This document shows positions 32,612 to 41,220 of a stretch of 56,411 nt of DNA, in pieces; position 1 is the stretch's first letter; each line of letters opens with the position of its first letter. The translations under genes were made by a program, and so were the position numbers. The stretch is taken from positions 1 through 56,411 of the forward strand of contig NZ_MVIJ01000037.1 of the NCBI RefSeq assembly GCF_002086735.1. Reading direction: 5' to 3'. This DNA comes from Mycobacterium scrofulaceum (GTDB taxonomy: Bacteria; Actinomycetota; Actinomycetes; Mycobacteriales; Mycobacteriaceae). The notes under the pieces are model-generated. The model had not been told where the DNA came from and made no database searches. It worked only from the letters and a program-made list of their open reading frames with translations.

Positions 32612-33361
32612 GTGACTCGCCAGAAGATTCTCATCACGGGTGCCAGCTCCGGCCTGGGTGCCGGCATGGCGCGCGCCTTCGCCGCCAAGGGCCGCGATCT
32701 GGCGCTGTGTGCGCGGCGCACCGACCGGCTCGACGAGCTGAAGGACGAACTGTCCCAACGGTATCCAGGAATCAGGATCGCCGTGGCCGCGCTCGACGTC
32801 AACGACCACGAGCAGGTGCCCAAGGTGTTCGGCGAACTGAGCGACGAGCTCGGCGGCATCGATCGGGTCATCGTCAACGCCGGCATCGGCAAGGGCGCCA
32901 AACTCGGCTCGGGCAAGCTCTGGGCGAACAAGGCGACCATCGAGACCAACCTGGTGGCCGCGCTGGTGCAGATCGAGACGGCGCTGGAGATGTTCAACAA
33001 GAGCGGCTCGGGCCACCTGGTGCTGATCTCGTCGGTGCTCGGCAACAAGGGGGTGCCGGGCGTCAAGGCCGCCTACGCCGCGAGCAAGGCCGGCCTGAGC
33101 TCGCTGGGCGAATCCCTGCGGGCCGAATACGCCAAGGGGCCGATCAGGGTCTCGGTCATCGAGCCGGGCTACATCGAGTCGGAGATGACGGCCAAGTCGA
33201 ACAGCACAATGCTGATGGTGGACAACGAGACTGGCGTCAACGCGCTCGTCGCTGCCATGGAACGCGAGCCCGGCCGGGAGGCCGTGCCGTGGTGGCCATG
33301 GGCGCCGCTGGTGCAGGTGATGCGGGTGCTGCCGCCGTCACTGACCAAGTGGTTCGCCTGA
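32612..33361 (+). CDS. Short-chain dehydrogenase (Rv0945-like)
   Basis: 249 residues from the GTG at 32612. TGASSGLGAGMARAF is the SDR cofactor motif, NAGIG follows, the catalytic Ser is in LISSVLG and Tyr/Lys in YAASKAG. It has no membrane segment. Sequence and position match M. tuberculosis Rv0945 next to Rv0944; the C-terminal LPPSLTKWF motif is shared. Role unknown, probably a ketone or aldehyde reduction. It ends 82 bp before a convergent gene, with a hairpin between. Confidence 0.92.
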   Translation: MTRQKILITGASSGLGAGMARAFAAKGRDLALCARRTDRLDELKDELSQRYPGIRIAVAALDVNDHEQVPKVFGELSDELGGIDRVIVNAGIGKGAKLGSGKLWANKATIETNLVAALVQIETALEMFNKSGSGHLVLISSVLGNKGVPGVKAAYAASKAGLSSLGESLRAEYAKGPIRVSVIEPGYIESEMTAKSNSTMLMVDNETGVNALVAAMEREPGREAVPWWPWAPLVQVMRVLPPSLTKWFA

Positions 33362-33373
33362 CCGCTGACTAGC

Positions 33374-33436
33374 GGTGAGCGTCCGTGTTTGTACGCGACA
33401 CGCCGGTCGGGCGCGTACATTTGCGCACGCTCGCGC
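33374..33436. terminator. Imperfect inverted repeat at a convergent junction
   Basis: The left arm around GAGCGTCCGTGTTTGTACGCG and the right arm (read on the other strand) GAGCGTGCGCAAATGTACGCG pair imperfectly across 63 bp. It sits in the 82-bp gap between the converging SDR and MpaB genes, where a bidirectional terminator is expected. It resembles but does not match the GAGCAGACGCAAA palindromes at 9094 and 46282. Confidence 0.5.
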
Positions 33437-33442
33437 CGCCGG

Positions 33443-34762
33443 TTAGTGCATGGCTGGCGTGTAATGCGTTGCGTCGGTGGTGAACTCCGGCTTCCCGTAC
33501 GTCGCCAGCCGGAGCTTGAGCAGCCCGATCACGTAGGCGTCGGTGACCTCCCGCAGCACGGGAATGCGGCTGGCCTGGCTCACCACGTTGAATCGGCCGA
33601 CGATGAACGGCGCGGTGAGGGCGACGCGCAGCAGATCCGTCGGCCCCATGGAGACCCCCATGGCCTCGGCGATCTCCCGGTCGCCGTTGCAGAAGGTGCG
33701 AACGAATGTGAGCTTGCTGAAACTCTTTTCGACCGCTTCCGCGCAACGGTCGAACAAGGAGGTGCCGGGCCGCAGGTAGGCCGCCATCGTGCCGCGAACG
33801 AGTTCTTGGCAGATGCTGTCGAATCCGTCGCGCAGCAGTGCCGATCGCGCATGCATGACATGGATGATGTCGGCGGGCTCGGAGGGCAGCAGCTCCTCGG
33901 GCAGCCCGAGCAGAAAGCAGCGATAGCGGGCGAATTCGACGACGGCACGTTCTTCGTTGGTGAACTCCGTCCGGCCCTGCTGGCGCGCCCGGCGGGCCAG
34001 CAGATACTGGCCGATCATTCCGGCGGGCATCTGGTCGACCTGCGGTACCGGCATGCCGTAGACGGCCGCATCCCACTTGTCGGATCTCTTGAGGGCGTTG
34101 TAGCGAACCATCGAGTGCATCAGCCGCACCATGGCCGCGGCCTCGAAGCCGGGGCCGTAGCGGTCCAGCGCGCCGGGCAGGGTGGTGACGGCGAAGAAGC
34201 TGGCCGTCTCGTTGACCCGCCGGGCGGCCCGCTTGCCCGAGAGCGCACCGGTCAGCGCCATCGGCAGCGCGGCGTAGGTGTTGGTGAAGGTCGCGATGAA
34301 AGCCCCGCGGGTGATGAACGGGGCCAGCAGCGCCGCCGGAATGCGCTCTTGCCGAGCGCCTTCGCGGACCAGGTCGAAGTCGATCCACTCGGGGGTGGCC
34401 TCCATGGCGGCGATGAACTCCGCCAGTTCGGTGGGCGCGTCGGCGACCGCGTCGATCCCCTCGCGGCAGGCCGTCTTGAGCATGTCGATCAGGTGCGCGA
34501 CGCTGTACGAGTTCATCAGGGCCGCATAGGGATCCGCGACGACATCACCGAGCAGGGTGGCCGTGCTCATCAACTCGACCACGCGGTCATCTTCCAGGAT
34601 CGGCGCGCGGTCGGCGACCCAGGCGGGCAGGGCCGAGTCCACGTCGGGCTCGGTGGCCAGGCGGTCCGGTCGCCGATCGAAGTCGAAATCGCCGTAGAGG
34701 CCGGGTTGCAGGTCCCGCTGGCTGCGGACCCGCCGCGCGAGCTCGGGGTAGTACGTGACCAT
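33443..34762 (-). CDS. MpaB/latex-clearing-type oxygenase (DUF2236)
   Basis: 439 residues. The middle carries the DUF2236 heme-oxygenase core: MVRLMHSMVRYNAL with the His-x-x-Val-Arg pair and GMPVPQVDQMPAG. Related proteins act as rubber-cleaving dioxygenases or as MpaB monooxygenases in mycophenolic acid biosynthesis. No signal peptide is evident. It may oxidise a hydrophobic substrate at a heme iron. The gene is divergent from a TetR gene across a 65-bp gap holding a long inverted repeat, so it is probably repressed by that protein. Inserted between the Rv0945 and Rv0946c (pgi) homologues. Confidence 0.85.
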   Translation of the reverse strand: MVTYYPELARRVRSQRDLQPGLYGDFDFDRRPDRLATEPDVDSALPAWVADRAPILEDDRVVELMSTATLLGDVVADPYAALMNSYSVAHLIDMLKTACREGIDAVADAPTELAEFIAAMEATPEWIDFDLVREGARQERIPAALLAPFITRGAFIATFTNTYAALPMALTGALSGKRAARRVNETASFFAVTTLPGALDRYGPGFEAAAMVRLMHSMVRYNALKRSDKWDAAVYGMPVPQVDQMPAGMIGQYLLARRARQQGRTEFTNEERAVVEFARYRCFLLGLPEELLPSEPADIIHVMHARSALLRDGFDSICQELVRGTMAAYLRPGTSLFDRCAEAVEKSFSKLTFVRTFCNGDREIAEAMGVSMGPTDLLRVALTAPFIVGRFNVVSQASRIPVLREVTDAYVIGLLKLRLATYGKPEFTTDATHYTPAMH

Positions 34763-34776
34763 CGCTGCCTTCCGCT

Positions 34777-34815
34777 AACTAACACTTCGTGAGCAATCCT
34801 CACAAGTTGTTAGTT
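34777..34815. promoter_or_regulatory. 17-bp inverted repeat operator between MpaB and TetR genes
   Basis: AACTAACACTTCGTGAG (34777-34793) and CTCACAAGTTGTTAGTT (34799-34815) match as an inverted repeat in 14 of 17 positions, with a 5-bp centre. It covers the gap between the divergent oxygenase and TetR genes and overlaps the most upstream TetR start. It is very likely the TetR operator, giving autoregulation and control of the oxygenase. Confidence 0.75.
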
Positions 34816-34827
34816 ATGCTGTCAAGC

Positions 34828-35430
34828 ATGAGCGCGGGTAACCCGAAGCGGCGCATGAGCGCCGAGGGGCGGCGCGAGCAGATCCTCGACGTCACGCATG
34901 CGATCGTCGACGTCGAGGGCTTCCACGCGGCAACGCCGAACCGCATCGCCGAGGCCGCCGGCATCAACCGATCGCTGATCTACCAGCTGTTCGGCGACCC
35001 GGCGGGCTTGTTCGTCGCACTGATCGACCGCGAGGCGGCGCGGGCCGGCGCCCAATTCGCCGAGGCGATCGCCGGATTGGACGCCGTCTCCGAAGACCAG
35101 TCGCTGGTGATCGCGTTCGACGGCGTGCTGGCCGCCGTGGACGCCCACCCCGCGACGTGGCGCCTGTTCCTGTTTCCGCCGCAGGGCGCCCCACCGGAGT
35201 TGTATGCGCGGCTGGCCCAATCGCAGGCCGTTGTCCTCAAGTTCTTCGTCCGCGAACTATTGCGTCACAATCCGCAGTTGCACGAGCCCGAATACACCGC
35301 TCGGATCCTTCATGCCGCCGGTCGTGAATTGCTCCAGTTGCACCTCAGCGATCCGCAGACCGCCACCCAGGAACGGCTGCGCACTTTCGTGCGGGGTCTG
35401 AGCCCCGAGCTCGCAAGCCAGCACCGGTGA
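34828..35430 (+). CDS. TetR-family transcription regulator
   Basis: 200 residues from the ATG at 34828. Upstream starts at 34789 (GTG) and 34816 (ATG) exist, but the former lies inside the operator. The helix-turn-helix is NRIAEAAGINRSLIYQLFGD (about 36-55). The C-terminal ligand domain is all-helical with no recognised subfamily. It should repress the divergent MpaB-type oxygenase by binding the 17-bp inverted repeat in the gap and be released by a small hydrophobic ligand. Same strand as neither neighbour; pgi ends 22 bp downstream on the other strand. Confidence 0.87.
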   Translation: MSAGNPKRRMSAEGRREQILDVTHAIVDVEGFHAATPNRIAEAAGINRSLIYQLFGDPAGLFVALIDREAARAGAQFAEAIAGLDAVSEDQSLVIAFDGVLAAVDAHPATWRLFLFPPQGAPPELYARLAQSQAVVLKFFVRELLRHNPQLHEPEYTARILHAAGRELLQLHLSDPQTATQERLRTFVRGLSPELASQHR

Positions 35431-35451
35431 CCGGGCTCCCGCCGCGCCACG

Positions 35452-37116
35452 TCAGCTGGTGCGTCCGCGCTCCGTTCGGTAGCGGCGGACCAGCGCGTCG
35501 GTGGAGCTGTCCGACTGCGGCGGTGGCGAGCCGTCGGACGTGATGACCGGAAGCAGCGCTTTGGCCTGCGTCTTGCCCAGCTCCACGCCCCACTGGTCGA
35601 ACGAATCGATGCCCCAGACGACGCCCTCGGTGAAGACCTGATGCTCGTAGAGCGCGATCAGTTGCCCCAGCACCGACGGGGTGAGCCGGTCGGCCAGAAT
35701 CGAGGTCGACGGCCGGTTGCCCGGCATCACCTTGTGCGGCACGATGGCGGCCGGCGTCCCTTCGGCGGCGATCTCGTCGGCGGTCTTGCCGAACGCCAGC
35801 ACCTGGGTCTGCGCGAAGAAGTTGCTCATCAGCAGGTCGTGCATGCTGCCCGTGCCTTCGACGGTGGGCAGGTCGTCGAGGGGCTGGCTGAAGCCGATGA
35901 AGTCGGCCGGCACCAGCCGCGTGCCCTGGTGCAGCAATTGGTAGAAGGCGTGCTGGCCGTTCGTTCCCGGCTCGCCCCAGAAGATTTCGCCGGTGTCGGT
36001 GGTGACCGGAGTGCCGTCGGCGCGCGTCGACTTGCCGTTGGATTCCATGGTCAGCTGTTGCAGATACGCCGCAAATCGCGCCAGGTCGTTGGAGTAGGGC
36101 AGCACCGCGCGCGATTGCGCACCCATGAAGTTGGAATACCACAGCCCGATCAGCCCGAGCAGCGCCGGCGCGTTGGATTCCAGCGGGGCGGTCTTGAAAT
36201 GCCGGTCCACGATGTGGAATCCGGACAGGAAATCGGCGAAGGCCTCCTTGCCGATGGCGGCCATCACCGAGAGCCCGATCGCCGAATCGACCGAATACCG
36301 TCCGCCGACCCAATCCCAGAACCCGAACATGTTGTCGGTGTTGATGCCGAAGTCGTCGACCAGGCGCTTGTTGGTGGAGACCGCCACGAAATGCTTGGAC
36401 ACCGCCGCGTCGCCCAGCGCGTCGGTCAGCCAGCGGCGGGCGGCGGTCGCGTTGGTCAGGGTTTCCAGCGTGGAAAATGTTTTCGACGCCACGATGAAAA
36501 GTGTTGTGGCGGGGTCCAAGTCGGCCAGGGTCGCGATGAGGTCGGCGGGGTCGACGTTGGAGACGAAGCGGGCCGAAATCCCGGCGTCGGCGTAGTGGCG
36601 CAGCGCCCGGTAGACCATCACCGGACCCAGATCCGATCCGCCGATCCCGATGTTGACCACGGTGCTGATTCTTTTCCCGGTCGCCCCGGTCCATTCACCG
36701 CTGCGTAACCGGTCGGTGAAGTCGCCCATCCGGTCCAGCACGGCGTGTACGTCCTCGACGACGTTGCGGCCGTCGACGATCAGTTCGGCATCCCGGGGCA
36801 GCCGCAGCGCGGTGTGCAGCACCGCCCGGTCCTCCGAGACGTTGATGTGCGCGCCGGCGAACATCTGGTCGCGGCGCTCCTCGAGGTTAGCCGCTCGAGC
36901 CAAATCGACCAGGAGCCGCAACGTCTCTCGGGTGATGCGGTGTTTGCTGTAGTCGATGTAGAGGTCGCCGACCGAGAGGGTGAGTTCGCGGCCGCGGTCC
37001 GGGTCCTCTTCGAAGAACTGGCGCAGATGCGTCGCGCCGATCTGTTCGTGATGCCTGCGCAGGGCGTCCCACGCTGCGGTGGCGGTGATGTCGGGGAGGC
37101 TTTGCAGGGAGGTCAT
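35452..37116 (-). CDS. pgi: Glucose-6-phosphate isomerase
   Basis: 554 residues, normal length. The PGI signatures are present: VGGRYSVDSAIG, GSMHDLLMSNFF and near the C terminus DSFDQWGVELGK. It interconverts glucose-6-phosphate and fructose-6-phosphate in glycolysis and gluconeogenesis. It corresponds to Rv0946c. The ATG lies 13 bp from the first copy of a three-copy 48-bp tandem repeat, so the repeat forms its 5' leader or promoter and may change expression with copy number. Downstream of chorismate mutase on the same strand, with 200 bp between them. Confidence 0.97.
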   Translation of the reverse strand: MTSLQSLPDITATAAWDALRRHHEQIGATHLRQFFEEDPDRGRELTLSVGDLYIDYSKHRITRETLRLLVDLARAANLEERRDQMFAGAHINVSEDRAVLHTALRLPRDAELIVDGRNVVEDVHAVLDRMGDFTDRLRSGEWTGATGKRISTVVNIGIGGSDLGPVMVYRALRHYADAGISARFVSNVDPADLIATLADLDPATTLFIVASKTFSTLETLTNATAARRWLTDALGDAAVSKHFVAVSTNKRLVDDFGINTDNMFGFWDWVGGRYSVDSAIGLSVMAAIGKEAFADFLSGFHIVDRHFKTAPLESNAPALLGLIGLWYSNFMGAQSRAVLPYSNDLARFAAYLQQLTMESNGKSTRADGTPVTTDTGEIFWGEPGTNGQHAFYQLLHQGTRLVPADFIGFSQPLDDLPTVEGTGSMHDLLMSNFFAQTQVLAFGKTADEIAAEGTPAAIVPHKVMPGNRPSTSILADRLTPSVLGQLIALYEHQVFTEGVVWGIDSFDQWGVELGKTQAKALLPVITSDGSPPPQSDSSTDALVRRYRTERGRTS

Positions 37117-37128
37117 ACTTCGACCCTA

Positions 37129-37285
37129 GTGACGGTCGCAAGCGCGGCGTAGCCGGGCGCGGCGGGCCGTCGCCGTCGGATCTAGTGACGGTCGCAAGCG
37201 CGGCGTAGCCGGGCGCGGCGGGCCGTCGCCGTGGGGCGTGACGGTCGCAAGCGCGGCGTAGCTGGGCGCGGCGGGCCGTCGCCGT
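37129..37285. repeat. Three-copy 48-bp tandem repeat (VNTR-like)
   Basis: The core from GTGACGGTCGCAAGCGCGG to GGGCCGTCGCCGT occurs at 37129-37176, 37185-37232 and 37238-37285. The first two copies are identical over 48 bp, and the third differs at one base (GTAGCT for GTAGCC). Spacers of 8 and 5 bp differ. Each unit has short inverted arms (GACGG and CCGTC) that can fold. It lies between chorismate mutase and pgi, directly before pgi. Copy number is likely to vary among strains. Confidence 0.92.
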
Positions 37286-37315
37286 CGGCGCGACCCCCGG
37301 CCGTGACGGGCGGCC

Positions 37316-37603
37316 TCAGTGGCCGAGCCGGCCCCTGCCCAACCTCAGCAGCAGAATCGCGAGGTCCTTGCCGTCGGGGCCCAGCTCGCTGTAGCGCTCG
37401 ATCACCTTCATCTCGCGGCTGTGCACGAGCCGCGTCCCGCCGGATGCCATCCGCACCTTGCCGATCGCCTGGGACACCTCGGTGCGCCGCTTCACCGCGG
37501 CCAGGATCTCCGCGTCCAACCGGTCGATCTCGTGGCGCAACTCGTCGATGCTCAACTCTTCTGGGTCGGCGGTCTCTGGGGTTTCCACCGTCTCAACCTT
37601 CAT
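37316..37603 (-). CDS. Chorismate mutase (AroQ type, Rv0948c-like)
   Basis: 95 residues from the ATG at 37603, after GGAG ten bases upstream. The helical core LRHEIDRLDAEILAAVKRR and the conserved end RLVHSREMKVIERYSELG through LLRLGRGRLGH match the cytosolic AroQ-delta chorismate mutase of M. tuberculosis. There it forms a complex with DAHP synthase that raises its activity and links it to feedback by Phe/Tyr; the C-terminal RLGH is part of that contact. It converts chorismate to prephenate. A terminator-like hairpin lies about 60-100 nt upstream in the leader. Confidence 0.95.
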   Translation of the reverse strand: MKVETVETPETADPEELSIDELRHEIDRLDAEILAAVKRRTEVSQAIGKVRMASGGTRLVHSREMKVIERYSELGPDGKDLAILLLRLGRGRLGH

Positions 37604-37663
37604 CTCTGTTAACTCCGCATTGTCGTGATGTGGGGGGTGATGGTCTCATCCGGTTCCGGGCCT

Positions 37664-37708
37664 CAGAAAAGAGACGAGCCCCGATTCCGGAAGCGGACCA
37701 CGGGGCTC
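37664..37708 (-). terminator. Intrinsic-terminator-like hairpin in the chorismate mutase leader
   Basis: On the minus strand, GAGCCCCG (37708-37701) pairs with CGGGGCTC (37683-37676), with an inner TCCG/CGGA pair. A pyrimidine-rich GTCTCTTTTCT follows directly. This is a good intrinsic terminator, rare in mycobacteria, about 60-100 nt before the chorismate mutase start. It could end a small RNA or act as an attenuator. A later GAGAC at 37648-37652 could pair with the GTCTC that follows the stem. Confidence 0.6.
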
Positions 37709-38205
37709 TGGTGAATGCAGCTAGACCACGGGGACCGCTAACCGGTACCCGTAGAAAAATCGACGGCAGTTCGGGGATGACGGCTGCCGACGGCACTGCG
37801 CATTGAGCACCAAACGAGTGTGCCACTAAAAACAGCTCCGGCGCAAAAAGGCGTTCGTGAACTGGCCATTACCCCGTCGGCGGCCGGGCCGCGACGGTCC
37901 CGGTGATCGATTGCGCCTGCGCCCATGCCGGGGTTGCCCGCCGGTGGGGATTTCATTAACGCGGCGCGAATTTGCGCCCCATAGCCGGTCGCACGAGATT
38001 GACGGTGACGAAAACTCGGGCGCGAATGTGAGGGCCTTTTAGACTTGCGTGTAATTAACCGTCAATTCAAAAGTGCTTGCCTATTGCATCGCCGAACCAC
38101 CGTTTATTGCGGGCGCGATCCGGCCCGGGGAAGGGGGCGGCGGCACCAGCCTGGCCGCACGCCTCGGCGCGTTGCGTCGGTGGGCGGCGGTAAGTTTGGA
38201 CCAAC
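37709..38205. other. Structured intergenic region, no gene; candidate leader or small RNA
   Basis: About 500 bp without a credible gene between chorismate mutase and the divergent uvrD1. Visible items are a hairpin CGGCAG/CTGCCG (37764-37789), a duplicated GACCACGGGG (37696 and 37724), and an AT-rich island at 38037-38080. A leftward promoter is possible there: TTGACG at 38065-38060, 16-18 bp, then TCTAAA/TAAAAG near 38041. The transcript would run to the terminator at 37664-37708. UvrD1 promoter elements must lie in the right part. Confidence 0.4.
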
Positions 38206-40539
38206 ATGAGTGTGTACGCAACCGATGCCAACCTGACCTCCGAAGCAGATCAGCTGCTTGAAGGCCTCAATCCGCAACAGCGCCAGGCGGTGGTGCACGA
38301 GGGTTCGCCGCTGCTGATCGTGGCGGGGGCGGGATCGGGTAAGACCGCAGTATTGACCCGCCGCATCGCCTATCTCATCGCAGCGCGCGGCGTCGGCGTC
38401 GGGCAGGTCCTGGCCATCACCTTCACCAACAAGGCCGCGGCGGAGATGCGCGAACGCGTGGTGCGGTTGGTGGGCAACCGGGCCCGTGCCATGTGGGTTT
38501 CCACCTTCCACTCGACGTGCGTGCGCATCCTGCGCAACCAGGCCTCCTTGATCGAAGGGCTCAATTCCAACTTCTCGATCTACGACGCCGACGATTCCCG
38601 CCGCCTGCTCCAGATGATCGGGCGCGACATGGGGCTCGACATCAAGCGCTACTCGCCCCGGCTGCTCGCGAACGCGATCTCCAACTTGAAGAACGAGCTG
38701 ATCGACCCCGCGGAGGCCGTGGCCAAACTGACGGACGATTCCGACGACCTGGCCCGCACCGTGGCGTCGGTTTACGGCGAGTACCAGCGCCGGCTGCGCG
38801 CGGCCAACGCGTTGGACTTCGACGACCTGATCGGGGAAACCGTCGCGGTGCTGCGGGCCTTCCCGCAGATCGCCCAGCACTACCGGCGTCGGTTCCGGCA
38901 CGTCCTCGTCGACGAGTATCAGGACACCAACCACGCCCAGTACGTGCTGGTCCGGGAACTCGTCGGTCACGACGTGACGGAATCACCCGACGACGTGCCG
39001 CCCGCGGAATTGTGCGTGGTCGGCGACGCCGATCAGTCGATCTATGCGTTCCGCGGCGCCACCATCCGCAACATCGAGGACTTCGAGCGCGACTATCCGG
39101 ACGCGACAACCATTCTGCTGGAACAGAATTACCGTTCGACACAGAACATCTTGTCCGCGGCCAACTCGGTGATCGCGCGCAACTCCGGGCGCCGGGAGAA
39201 GCGGCTGTGGACCGACGCCGGCGCCGGCGAGTTGATCGTCGGCTACGTGGCCGACAACGAGCACGACGAGGCCAGGTTCGTGGCCGACGAGATCGACGCG
39301 CTCGCCGATCGCGGCGAGATCACCTACAACGACGTGGCCGTGTTCTATCGCACCAACAACTCGTCGCGGTCGTTCGAAGAGGTGTTCATTCGCGCCGGCA
39401 TTCCCTACAAGGTCGTCGGGGGAGTCCGTTTCTACGAACGCAAAGAGATTCGCGACATCGTCGCCTACCTGCGGGTGCTGGACAACCCCGGCGACGCGGT
39501 CAGCATGCGGCGCATCCTCAACACGCCGCGCCGCGGCATCGGTGACCGCGCCGAGGCCTGCGTGGCGGTGTACGCCGAGAACACCGGCGCGAGTTTCGCC
39601 GACGCGCTGGTGGCGGCGGCCGAAGGCAAAGTGCCGATGCTCAATTCACGCGCGGAGAAGGCGATCGCCGGTTTCGTCGAGCTGCTCGACGAGCTCAGGG
39701 GCCGCCTCGACGAGGATCTCGGCGATCTGGTCGAATCGGTGCTCGAACGGACTGGATACCGCCGGGAGCTGGAATCCTCCACGGACCCTCAGGATCTGGC
39801 CCGCTTGGACAACTTGAACGAATTGGTCAGTGTGGCACACGAATTCAGCACCGACAGAGCCAACGCCGCCGCGCTGGACGAGTCGCTGCAATCGCCGGAC
39901 GACGAAGACGTGCCGGACACCGGTGTGCTGGCGGAGTTTTTGGAACGCGTCTCGCTGGTTTCCGACAGCGACGAGATCCCCGATGACGGCGCCGGCATGG
40001 TCACCCTGATGACGTTGCACACCGCGAAGGGGCTGGAGTTTCCGGTGGTGTTCGTCACGGGCTGGGAGGACGGGATGTTCCCCCACATGCGCGCGCTGGA
40101 CGACCCGAGAGAACTATCCGAGGAACGGCGGTTGGCCTACGTCGGCATCACCCGCGCCCGTCAGCGCCTGTACCTGAGCAGGGCCATCGTCCGGTCCTCC
40201 TGGGGACAGCCGATGCTGAACCCGGAATCACGCTTCCTTCGGGAGATTCCACAGGAACTCATCGAATGGCGACGCACCGCGCCGGCCCCGTCGTTCAGCG
40301 CACCGGTGAGCGGCGCAGGGCGGTTCGGTACGCCGCGCGCGGCGCCCACCCGCTCGGGCGCGGGCAAGCGCCCGCTGTTGGTGCTCGAGCCCGGCGACCG
40401 GGTGACCCACGACAAGTACGGCTTGGGTCGCGTCGAGGAAGTGTCCGGGGTCGGCGAATCGGCCATGTCGCTCATCGATTTCGGCAGCGCGGGCCGCGTC
40501 AAGCTGATGCACAATCACGCTCCGCTCAGCAAGCTCTAG
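38206..40539 (+). CDS. uvrD1: ATP-dependent DNA helicase UvrD1
   Basis: 777 residues of the SF1A helicase family. Motif I is AGAGSGKT with Lys46; DEYQDTN (motif II), VVGDADQSIYAFRGA (III), EQNYRST (IV), TLHTAKGLEF (V) and VGITRARQRLYLS (VI) are complete. The C-terminal ~60 residues (LEPGDRVTHDKYGLGRVEEV) form the Tudor-like domain that contacts RNA polymerase or Ku in relatives. It unwinds DNA 3' to 5' in nucleotide excision repair, and M. tuberculosis UvrD1 cooperates with Ku. It matches Rv0949. Confidence 0.96.
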   Translation: MSVYATDANLTSEADQLLEGLNPQQRQAVVHEGSPLLIVAGAGSGKTAVLTRRIAYLIAARGVGVGQVLAITFTNKAAAEMRERVVRLVGNRARAMWVSTFHSTCVRILRNQASLIEGLNSNFSIYDADDSRRLLQMIGRDMGLDIKRYSPRLLANAISNLKNELIDPAEAVAKLTDDSDDLARTVASVYGEYQRRLRAANALDFDDLIGETVAVLRAFPQIAQHYRRRFRHVLVDEYQDTNHAQYVLVRELVGHDVTESPDDVPPAELCVVGDADQSIYAFRGATIRNIEDFERDYPDATTILLEQNYRSTQNILSAANSVIARNSGRREKRLWTDAGAGELIVGYVADNEHDEARFVADEIDALADRGEITYNDVAVFYRTNNSSRSFEEVFIRAGIPYKVVGGVRFYERKEIRDIVAYLRVLDNPGDAVSMRRILNTPRRGIGDRAEACVAVYAENTGASFADALVAAAEGKVPMLNSRAEKAIAGFVELLDELRGRLDEDLGDLVESVLERTGYRRELESSTDPQDLARLDNLNELVSVAHEFSTDRANAAALDESLQSPDDEDVPDTGVLAEFLERVSLVSDSDEIPDDGAGMVTLMTLHTAKGLEFPVVFVTGWEDGMFPHMRALDDPRELSEERRLAYVGITRARQRLYLSRAIVRSSWGQPMLNPESRFLREIPQELIEWRRTAPAPSFSAPVSGAGRFGTPRAAPTRSGAGKRPLLVLEPGDRVTHDKYGLGRVEEVSGVGESAMSLIDFGSAGRVKLMHNHAPLSKL

Positions 40540-40652
40540 CCGGCCGGTGCCTGCGCACCGTCAGACGATGCGGGATGTTGGTACCGCGGGTGATATCGGA
40601 TTCGAAAGTCGCCTAGCGGTCGGGCGTCGAGGCCGCACCCGCGTCGGTTCGG

Positions 40653-41219
40653 TCAGGCCTCCAGCCAGCGTTTGGTCCGCGGGTGCATCGCGAGCACCAC
40701 GCTGCCGATCGGCAGCAGCGGCAGCAGATGCACGATCCACGCGACGCGGGCGCCGGCGATGAACACACCGATATAGGTCAGCACCGCGACCACGGCGCCG
40801 GCCACGATGAGGTAGCGCCCGAAAGGCCGATGCTGCAACAGCATGATCACGCCGGAGATGGTGGTCGCGGCGAACACCAGGGCCAGGAACGCGACCGCGA
40901 TGCAGAACAGCCGGTCGCTTCGCCACCAGCCGGCGATCAGGTCGGTCGCCACCACCGATGTGGCCCACCCGCTGACGATGCTGACGGCGCAGGCGGCGAC
41001 GGCCGTCCGGTCGCTCGGGCCGTCGGCCGGGGCGCCCAAAGCCGACCGGCCCGCGCGCGCCGGGCCCTGGTAGGGCGGCGGAATGTGGGTGGTCGGGGAC
41101 TCCGGCGCTATGGGGACCGGTCCGGTGGGTGCACGACGGATGATCCGCGTCTTGGAGTCCGAGGGCGAGGTGGACTCAGGCGGCTGCGGACCGGGAGGTG
41201 GTTGATTCGGCGCGGTCAC
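40653..41219 (-). CDS. Pro-rich four-helix membrane protein
   Basis: 188 residues from the GTG at 41219. A Pro/Ser/Thr-rich cytosolic-like N terminus (NQPPPGPQPPESTSPS, with RIIRRAPTGPVP) precedes about four membrane helices at roughly 70-98, 103-128, 134-156 and 159-178. It has no catalytic motif and no family I know. The start is one base after the stop of the M23 endopeptidase gene on the same strand, so they are co-translated and may share a role in the cell envelope. As I recall there is no counterpart between Rv0949 and Rv0950c. Confidence 0.75.
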   Translation of the reverse strand: MTAPNQPPPGPQPPESTSPSDSKTRIIRRAPTGPVPIAPESPTTHIPPPYQGPARAGRSALGAPADGPSDRTAVAACAVSIVSGWATSVVATDLIAGWWRSDRLFCIAVAFLALVFAATTISGVIMLLQHRPFGRYLIVAGAVVAVLTYIGVFIAGARVAWIVHLLPLLPIGSVVLAMHPRTKRWLEA

Positions 41220-41220
41220 C

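Noticed and set aside
37129..37285. Possible CRISPR array or coding repeat
   Set aside because: The 48-bp units are nearly contiguous (5-8 bp between them), lack spacers and lie outside any gene.
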